Below, piece by piece: positions 59,137 to 64,000 of a DNA stretch of 64,000 bases. The DNA comes from Peterkaempfera bronchialis. Its GTDB lineage: Bacteria > Actinomycetota > Actinomycetes > Streptomycetales > Streptomycetaceae. A program made the translations under genes and the position numbers. Numbering within the stretch: the first letter of the stretch is position 1; every line of letters starts with the position of its first letter. The notes beneath the pieces are model-generated. The model was given only the letters and a program-made list of their open reading frames with translations, searched no databases and was not told where the DNA came from. The DNA is taken from contig NZ_CP031264.1 of NCBI RefSeq assembly GCF_003258605.2, forward strand, positions 4,030,001 through 4,094,000, given 5' to 3'.

Positions 59137-59223
59137 CAGATGCCCCACCTTCGCGTCGACCGGTCCGCCGCACGGCCGCGCGGACCCCATGGGGGCATCC
59201 TGCCCGACCGGACGACGGGAGAA

Positions 59224-59243
59224 CCAGGGCCGACCGGCCCTGG
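59224..59243. promoter_or_regulatory. DosR-like box / long palindrome upstream of the regulator gene
   Basis: CCAGGGCCGACCGGCCCTGG contains GGGCC-GACC-GGCCC (59227-59240), 91 bp from the chosen regulator start. A second weaker box, GGGAC-CTCC-CGGCC, starts exactly 23 bp further at 59250. It also follows the USP stop, so it may double as that gene's terminator. Confidence 0.55.
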
Positions 59244-59268
59244 CCGCCCGGGACCTCCCGGCCGCTGG

Positions 59269-60141
59269 TCAGGGATGCGGGACCACCGCGACCGGGCAGC
59301 GGGCGTGGTGCAGCACCGCATGCGCCACCGGCCCCACATGCATGCCCACCGGAGAGGTACGCACCCGCCGACCCACCACCAGCAGCGCCGCGCCCTGGGC
59401 CGCCGCCTCCGCCAGCACCTGCCCGGCCGACCCCAGCATCACCTGCTCCACCGCCTCCACCTGCGGGTACTTCTCCCGCCAGGGATGCAGCGCCGCAGCC
59501 AGGGCCTGCTCGGCATCCTTGGCGAGGCTGGTGGTGAGGTCCACGCTGAGCGGCGCCGCGGCATAGCCGTAGGTCGACGGCAGGCTCCAGGTGTGCACCG
59601 CCCGCAGCCGCGCCGAACTCCGGGCGGCTGCCTGGAAGGCGAACTCGACCACCTCGTCGCACGGCCGCTCCAGCTCCATGCCCAGCACGACCTCCCCGGT
59701 GCCGTTCGCGCCCCGCACCTCCGGCGCACCCTCGCCGCTCCGTACCAGCACCACCGGACAGGCCGCGCGGGCCAGCACCTGGAGGCCCACCGACCCCACC
59801 AGGAAGCCCGCCACCGCGCCCAGCCCGCGCGACCCCAGCACCAGCAGCTCGGCCCCCTCGGCGGCGGCCACCAGGACCTCCGCCGGATGGTCGGCGATCC
59901 GGTCGGCGGAGACCTCCAGGCCGGGGAAGTCGCCGCGCAGCCCGCTCTCGATCTCCAGCAGCATCTCCTGGGCGAGGCCGGTGTCGGAGTCGCGTACCGT
60001 GGGCGGCGCATTGAACAGCCACGGCCAGGCGAGCACCAGCCGCAGCGGCCGTTCCCGGCGCAGCGCCTCGCCCGCCGCCCAGCGGGCGGCGGCCACGCTC
60101 TCGGGGGAGCCGTCGACACCGGCGATGACGCTCTGCACCAT
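59269..60141 (-). CDS. Tandem universal stress protein
   Basis: A 290-residue protein of two UspA domains (about 1-140 and 155-290). The first has the ATP-binding pattern GSRGLGAVAGFLVGSVGLQVLARAACPVV. The second is close but altered (VGRRVRTSPVGMHVGPVAHAVLHHA). Two-domain USPs of this kind (for example Rv2623) are strongly induced by DosR in mycobacteria. ATG 60141 follows GGAGGT by 4 bases; an in-frame GTG at 60153 lies inside that site. A DosR-like box lies 75 bp upstream. Confidence 0.94.
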   Translation of the reverse strand: MVQSVIAGVDGSPESVAAARWAAGEALRRERPLRLVLAWPWLFNAPPTVRDSDTGLAQEMLLEIESGLRGDFPGLEVSADRIADHPAEVLVAAAEGAELLVLGSRGLGAVAGFLVGSVGLQVLARAACPVVLVRSGEGAPEVRGANGTGEVVLGMELERPCDEVVEFAFQAAARSSARLRAVHTWSLPSTYGYAAAPLSVDLTTSLAKDAEQALAAALHPWREKYPQVEAVEQVMLGSAGQVLAEAAAQGAALLVVGRRVRTSPVGMHVGPVAHAVLHHARCPVAVVPHP

Positions 60142-60215
60142 GGTGACCTCCACGGTCGGGGTTTTGAGGGGAGTCCGCTCTACTCAGCCTGGCGCTTACC
60201 CGTACACCGAGGCCA

Positions 60216-60229
60216 GGGACACCTGGCCC
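60216..60229. promoter_or_regulatory. DosR-like box upstream of the USP gene
   Basis: GGGAC-ACCT-GGCCC within the wider inverted repeat GGCCAG/CTGGCC. It is 75 bp from the USP start and 98 bp from the small gene at 60327 on the other strand, so it could serve both directions. Confidence 0.6.
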
Positions 60230-60326
60230 CGTCCGGGCGAGCCGGTGGGCCCTCACCCGTTCGGGGAATGATTTGAAGACTTCTGCACATTCGTAGATGC
60301 TGAACACTCGAAGGACTGGAGATGCC

Positions 60327-60515
60327 ATGGGCGCATTCGACGAGGAGCTGCGCCGGCAGCTGGAGCAGGCACGGCAGGAACTGGCCGCCGCCCGCACCGC
60401 CGGAGACGACGACGGTGTCCAGGCATACGTCGGCCGGGTGGCCGGGCTGCTCCGGCTCGCCGCCCTGCACGGCATCCAGGTGCCCCACGAGGTGGACGAA
60501 GAAGGAGAGGGCTGA
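60327..60515 (+). CDS. Small helical protein upstream of ArsR
   Basis: A 62-residue charged protein: MGAFDEELRRQLEQARQELA, then a short loop, then AYVGRVAGLLRLAALHGIQV. It looks like two amphipathic helices. ATG 60327 has CTGGAG 5 bases upstream. It lies 3 bases before the ArsR gene in an operon of at least three genes. No family is recognised. Confidence 0.6.
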   Translation: MGAFDEELRRQLEQARQELAAARTAGDDDGVQAYVGRVAGLLRLAALHGIQVPHEVDEEGEG

Positions 60516-60518
60516 CCC

Positions 60519-60866
60519 GTGCCTGTTCCGCTGTACCAGGCCAAGGCGGAGTTCTTCCGCACCCTCGGCCATCCCGTACGCATCCGCGTCCTGGAACTGC
60601 TCCAGGACGGGCCGCTGCCGGTGCGGGAGCTGCTGGCCGCCATCGACATCGAGGCATCCAGCCTCTCCCAGCAACTGGCCGTGCTGCGCCGCACCGGCCT
60701 GGTGGGCTCCACCCGCGAGGGCAACACCGTGGTGTACGCGCTGAGCACCCCCGATGTCGCCGAGCTGCTGCGGGCCGCCCGGCGCATCCTCACCGAGATG
60801 ATCACCGACCAGGGCGAACTCCTCGCCGAGCTGCGCCGGGCCGACACCAAGGCGGCCTCCGTATGA
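60519..60866 (+). CDS. ArsR/SmtB-family regulator
   Basis: A 115-residue winged-helix repressor: FFRTLGHPVRIRVLELLQDG, recognition helix IEASSLSQQLAVLRRTGLV and wing GNTVVYALS. It has no Cys at all, so the classic metal site is absent and another signal (redox, pH or protein) is likely. The GTG start is preceded by GAAGGAGAGG. It overlaps the next small gene by 4 bases (ATGA). Confidence 0.9.
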   Translation: MPVPLYQAKAEFFRTLGHPVRIRVLELLQDGPLPVRELLAAIDIEASSLSQQLAVLRRTGLVGSTREGNTVVYALSTPDVAELLRAARRILTEMITDQGELLAELRRADTKAASV

Positions 60867-61108
60867 GCCCCCAGCGGGCCACCTCGCAGCCGACCCCTGC
60901 CGAGCCGACCCCCGCACAGCCGCCCGTCGTAGAGCCGACCCCTGCCGAGCAGACCCTCACGACCCCTGTGACCCCGCCGGTGAATGACGTCACCGCCGCC
61001 GAGCAGAAGAAGAAGCGGGGCACCGCCGTACGCGTCTTCGTCTATGTGGCGGTGACCCACCTGTGGGCGGCTCTGCTGATCGCGATGTTCGCCATCGGCC
61101 GCCGCTGA
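60863..61108 (+). CDS. Small membrane protein (DUF6126-like)
   Basis: An 81-residue protein: a Pro/Thr-rich N-terminal half with EPTPAE-type repeats, then KKKRGTAVRVFVYVAVTHLW and a single membrane helix ending IGRR. It resembles the short DUF6126 membrane proteins of Streptomyces, though I cannot confirm this. It is translationally coupled to the ArsR gene. It may be regulated by, or tether, that regulator. Confidence 0.65.
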   Translation: MSPQRATSQPTPAEPTPAQPPVVEPTPAEQTLTTPVTPPVNDVTAAEQKKKRGTAVRVFVYVAVTHLWAALLIAMFAIGRR

Positions 61109-61161
61109 CCCCCGCGAGGCCGGCCCGGAAGGGGACCGGCCGTGGAGGAGGGAGAGCCGGG

Positions 61162-63585
61162 GTGCCGCACTCGACCTGGGAGTACCACGGCTGGGACCCC
61201 GAGCAGGAGCGGCTGCGGGAAGCCCTCTGCACCCTCGGCAACGGCCGCTTCGCCACCCGGGGCGCCGCCCCCGAGACCGACCCGGGCCCGGTGCACTACC
61301 CCGGCACGTATGCCGCCGGCCTCTACAACCGCCTGGTCTCCACCGTCGCCGGACGACAGGTGGAGAACGAGGACCTGGTCAACCTCCCCAACTGGCTGCC
61401 GCTGCGCTACCGCATCCGCGGCCCGGACGCCCCACCCGGCGACTGGCTCACCCCCGACGGCCCCGAACTCCGCGACCACCGGATGGTGATCGACCTGGAG
61501 GCCGGCACCCTCACCCGCCGGACGCGGTACACCGACGCCCACGGCCGAGGGCTGCTGGTGGAGCACCGGATGCTGGTCCACATGGGCGACCCCTGGCTGG
61601 CGGCACTCTCCACCACCTTCAGCGCGGACGGCTGGAGCGGCACCGTCGAGGTCGAATCGGCGCTGGACGGCCGGATCACCAACGCGGGCGTGCAGCGCTA
61701 CCGGGACCTGAACGGCCACCATCTGACGCAGGTACAGACCGGCGCCGACCGGCCCGGCGTCGTCTGGCTGCACTGCCGCACCACCACCTCCGACGTGCAT
61801 ATCGCCCTCGCCGCCCGCACCTGTGCCGCACCTGCCTCACAGCCTCCGGAGCCCCCGGACGCGGCGCTCACCGACCGCCGCGCCGCCTCCCTGCTGGCCC
61901 TGCCCGTCGCCCCCGGCCGCCCCGCCGCCGTGGAGAAGACCGTGGCGCTGTTCACCTCCCGCGACCGGGCCGTCGCCGACCCGCTCCAGGCCGCCATCGA
62001 CCGGGTCCGGGAGGCCCCCGACTTCGCCGAACTGCTCGCCACCCACCGCACCGCCTGGCGCCACCTCTGGCGCCGCGCCGACCTGGACGTCCCCGGCGAA
62101 GCGGGCCGCATCCTCCGCCTCCACCTCTTCCACGTCCTCCAGACCCTCTCCCCGCACACCGCCGACCTCGACGTCGGCGTCCCCGCCCGGGGCCTGCACG
62201 GCGAGGCATATCGCGGCCATGTCTTCTGGGACGAGCTGTTCGTCCTGCCCTACCTCAACCTGCACTTCCCCGACGTCTCCCGGGCACTGCTGACCTACCG
62301 CCACCGCAGGCTGCCGCAGGCATGCCGGGCCGCCCGCGCGACCGGCCGCCGAGGTGCGATGTACCCGTGGCAGAGCGGCAGCGACGGCCGCGAGGAGACC
62401 CAGCAACTGCACCTCAACCCGCGTTCCGGCCGCTGGCTCCCGGACCACTCCCACCTCCAGCACCACGTCGGCTCGGCCGTCGCCTATGACATCTGGCAGT
62501 ACTGCCAGGCATCCGGCGACACCGACTTCCTGCACACCGCCGGCGCGGAGATGCTGTTGCAGATCGCCCGGTTCTGGGCGGACTCCGCCGTCCTCGACCC
62601 CGGCACCGGGCGGTACCGCCTGCTCGGCGTCGTCGGCCCCGACGAGTACCACGAGGCGTACCCCGGCGCCGACCGGCCCGGCCTGGACGACAACGCGTAC
62701 ACCAATGTCACCGCCGCCTGGGTGCTCTGCCGCGCCCTGGAACTGCTCCGCACCCTGCCCCCCGTCCGCCGCGACGAACTGATGGACCGCACCGTGCTCG
62801 ACCCCGCCGAGCCGCTGCTGTGGGAGGACGTCTCCCGCCGCCTCACCATCCCCTTCCACCGGGACTCCGCCGGTGCATGGGTCGTCAGCCAGTTCGACGG
62901 CTACGGCCGACTGCGGGAACTCGACTGGGACGGCTACCGCGCCCGCTACGGCGACATCCGCAGACTCGACCGGATCCTGGAGGCCGAGGACGACACCGTC
63001 AACCGCTACCAGGCGTCCAAGCAGGCCGATGCGCTGATGCTCGGCTACCTCTTCTCCCCGGCCGAACTCGCCGGCCTCTTCCGGCGGCTCGGCCACGAAC
63101 TGGACGACGACACCTGGAACCGCACCGTCGACCACTACCTCCGGCGCACCAGCCACGGCTCCACGCTCAGCGGGCTGGTCCACGGCTGGGTACTAGCCCG
63201 GGCACGCCGCACCGACGCCTGGCGCTACTGCCAGGAGGCCCTGGTCGGCGATGTCGCCGACATCCAGGGCGGCACCACCGCCGAGGGCATCCACCTGGGC
63301 GCCATGGCCGGCACGCTGGACCTGGTACAGCGCGGACTCACCGGCCTGGAGACCCGCGAAGACGCCCTCTGGCTGGACCCGGTGCCACTGCCGCCGCTCT
63401 CCCGGTTCGGCTTCCGCCTCCGCTACCGGGGTCACTGGGGCGTACGGGTCAGGGTGGACCCGGGCACCCTGCGGATCAGCGTCCCCGCCTCCGCCGAACA
63501 GCCCATCCGAGTGGAACTCGGCGGCCGACCCGCCCTCGTCCACCCCGGCGAGGAACGCTCCTTCACCGCCCCCACCGCCCACTGA
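61162..63585 (+). CDS. GH65 glycoside phosphorylase/hydrolase
   Basis: An 807-residue three-part GH65 enzyme: N-terminal beta-sandwich (TLGNGRFATRGA), (alpha/alpha)6 catalytic barrel with WDELFVLPYL and catalytic acid Glu495 in GPDEYHEAYPG, and C-terminal beta domain. KQADALMLGYLF, SHGSTLSG and EGIHLGAMAGT match the phosphate-site region, so a disaccharide phosphorylase acting on maltose-, trehalose- or kojibiose-type sugars is likely. No beta-phosphoglucomutase gene adjoins. GTG 61162 follows GGAGGAGGGAG. In M. tuberculosis a GH65-containing protein (Rv2006) also lies among DosR-regulon genes. Confidence 0.9.
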   Translation: MPHSTWEYHGWDPEQERLREALCTLGNGRFATRGAAPETDPGPVHYPGTYAAGLYNRLVSTVAGRQVENEDLVNLPNWLPLRYRIRGPDAPPGDWLTPDGPELRDHRMVIDLEAGTLTRRTRYTDAHGRGLLVEHRMLVHMGDPWLAALSTTFSADGWSGTVEVESALDGRITNAGVQRYRDLNGHHLTQVQTGADRPGVVWLHCRTTTSDVHIALAARTCAAPASQPPEPPDAALTDRRAASLLALPVAPGRPAAVEKTVALFTSRDRAVADPLQAAIDRVREAPDFAELLATHRTAWRHLWRRADLDVPGEAGRILRLHLFHVLQTLSPHTADLDVGVPARGLHGEAYRGHVFWDELFVLPYLNLHFPDVSRALLTYRHRRLPQACRAARATGRRGAMYPWQSGSDGREETQQLHLNPRSGRWLPDHSHLQHHVGSAVAYDIWQYCQASGDTDFLHTAGAEMLLQIARFWADSAVLDPGTGRYRLLGVVGPDEYHEAYPGADRPGLDDNAYTNVTAAWVLCRALELLRTLPPVRRDELMDRTVLDPAEPLLWEDVSRRLTIPFHRDSAGAWVVSQFDGYGRLRELDWDGYRARYGDIRRLDRILEAEDDTVNRYQASKQADALMLGYLFSPAELAGLFRRLGHELDDDTWNRTVDHYLRRTSHGSTLSGLVHGWVLARARRTDAWRYCQEALVGDVADIQGGTTAEGIHLGAMAGTLDLVQRGLTGLETREDALWLDPVPLPPLSRFGFRLRYRGHWGVRVRVDPGTLRISVPASAEQPIRVELGGRPALVHPGEERSFTAPTAH

Positions 63586-63631
63586 CCCCGCCCCGCCCCC
63601 GCCTCCTGCCCCGACCGCGCCCCTGCCCGGT

Positions 63632-63892
63632 GCCGGGCCGCGTTTCCCGGCTACCCCGTTGGGCACCGTTCCCCGACCCCGACCCCGCCCCCGGCCCCGC
63701 CCCCGACCCCGCCTCCTGATCTCTCCCCCCGACCCTGCCCCCAGCCCAGCGCCAGGCCGCGTCTCCCGGCGACCCCGCTGGACACCGTTCCCCGACCCCG
63801 CCCCCGACCCCGCCCCCTCATCTCTCCCCCGACCGCCCCCCAGCCCAGCGCCGGGCCGCGTTTCCCGGCTACCCCGTTGGGCACCGTTCCCC
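63632..63892. repeat. Triplicated 43-bp element in the GH65-ldh gap
   Basis: The 309-bp gap after GH65 is almost wholly C-rich repeats. A 43-bp element beginning GCCGGGCCGCGTTTCCCGGC and ending GGGCACCGTTCCCC occurs at 63632-63674, 63751-63793 (diverged) and 63850-63892. The third copy ends 2 bases before the next start codon. Copies 2 and 3 also share the 35 bp before them. Each copy contains a small hairpin and a DosR-like GGGCC-GCGT-TTCCC (copy 2 altered). Confidence 0.8.
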
Positions 63893-63894
63893 CC

Positions 63895-64000
63895 ATGACG
63901 GAGATCGTGGCGTACGGCGTACTGGCCGACGAACAACCCCTGCTGGAGAAGGCGTTCGCAGGACAGCACCAACTGCGCTGCCTGGACCTGCTGCTCAACC
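63895..64000 (+). CDS. D-2-hydroxyacid (D-lactate) dehydrogenase, 5' fragment
   Basis: The first 35 codons are visible before the window ends. MTEIVAYGVLADEQPLLEKA and CLDLLLN resemble the N-terminal catalytic-domain strand and helix of D-lactate dehydrogenase-like 2-hydroxyacid dehydrogenases. No Shine-Dalgarno sequence is seen before the ATG (upstream is TTCCCCCC). If correct, the enzyme would reoxidise NADH with pyruvate. Assignment rests on a short stretch and the setting. Confidence 0.5.
   Translation, partial: MTEIVAYGVLADEQPLLEKAFAGQHQLRCLDLLLN

Noticed and set aside
63600-63892. Possible CRISPR array in the C-rich repeats
   Set aside because: Repeats are only three, 43 bp, unevenly spaced and diverged; the spacers are themselves repetitive and no cas genes are present.

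Overview
The window is very GC-rich, densely coded actinomycete DNA. Third codon positions are strongly G/C, GTG starts are common, and long antisense open frames are everywhere. The gene content (14-gene-type nuo operon, FbiC for F420, GOLPH3-like protein, XRE/DUF397 pair, GH48 cellulase with a CebR operator, DosR/OsdR-type regulators) points to Streptomyces or a close relative such as Kitasatospora or Streptacidiphilus. I found no rRNA, tRNA, CRISPR array, insertion sequence or prophage.

1-16.7 kb, respiratory and redox core. The 3' end of the NADH dehydrogenase operon (nuoH'-I-J-K-L-M-N) is followed by a convergent phosphotransferase gene, a long-chain polyprenyl diphosphate synthase (probably for menaquinone), an orphan NarL-type response regulator, and 2-oxoacid:ferredoxin oxidoreductase korAB. 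korA carries a one-base frameshift. Between two strong terminators lies a two-gene ATPase-TOPRIM unit that looks like a defence module.

16.8-36.2 kb, mixed metabolism. This stretch holds a secreted GH48 cellobiohydrolase under two CebR-type boxes, an HxlR regulator with a divergent NmrA/QorB-type reductase, a RarD permease, an orphan Tat lipoprotein solute-binding protein, a LolA-like/ABC transporter operon, fbiC, an ADP-ribosylglycohydrolase, a DUF397/XRE pair, a GPP34 protein, and a membrane D,D-carboxypeptidase. The carboxypeptidase has a long repetitive cytoplasmic tail and two one-base frameshifts.

36.2-44.0 kb, membrane-domain operon. On the minus strand a YqiJ-like OB-fold membrane protein, a YqiK-like flotillin and a 1,645-residue AAA ATPase form one operon of unknown role.

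44.3-64 kb, a probable hypoxia/dormancy island. It contains a PucR regulator, an Acg-type nitroreductase, a cupin, an orphan cytochrome c oxidase subunit I with a small membrane partner, DUF488 and family-5 uracil-DNA glycosylase genes, phosphoketolase, two near-identical DosS/DosT-like GAF-GAF histidine kinases in inverted orientation around a zinc alcohol dehydrogenase, a DosR-like regulator, a tandem universal stress protein, an ArsR operon with two tiny proteins, a GH65 phosphorylase and the start of a D-lactate-dehydrogenase-like gene. Four promoters carry palindromes of the form GGGMC-N4-GKCCC, the geometry of the mycobacterial DosR box. In three of them the box lies 75-77 bp before the start codon. 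My reading is that the kinases sense oxygen or redox state through haem and drive the regulator. The regulator would then switch on fermentative carbon flow (phosphoketolase, alcohol and lactate dehydrogenases, GH65), alternative respiration and stress proteins.
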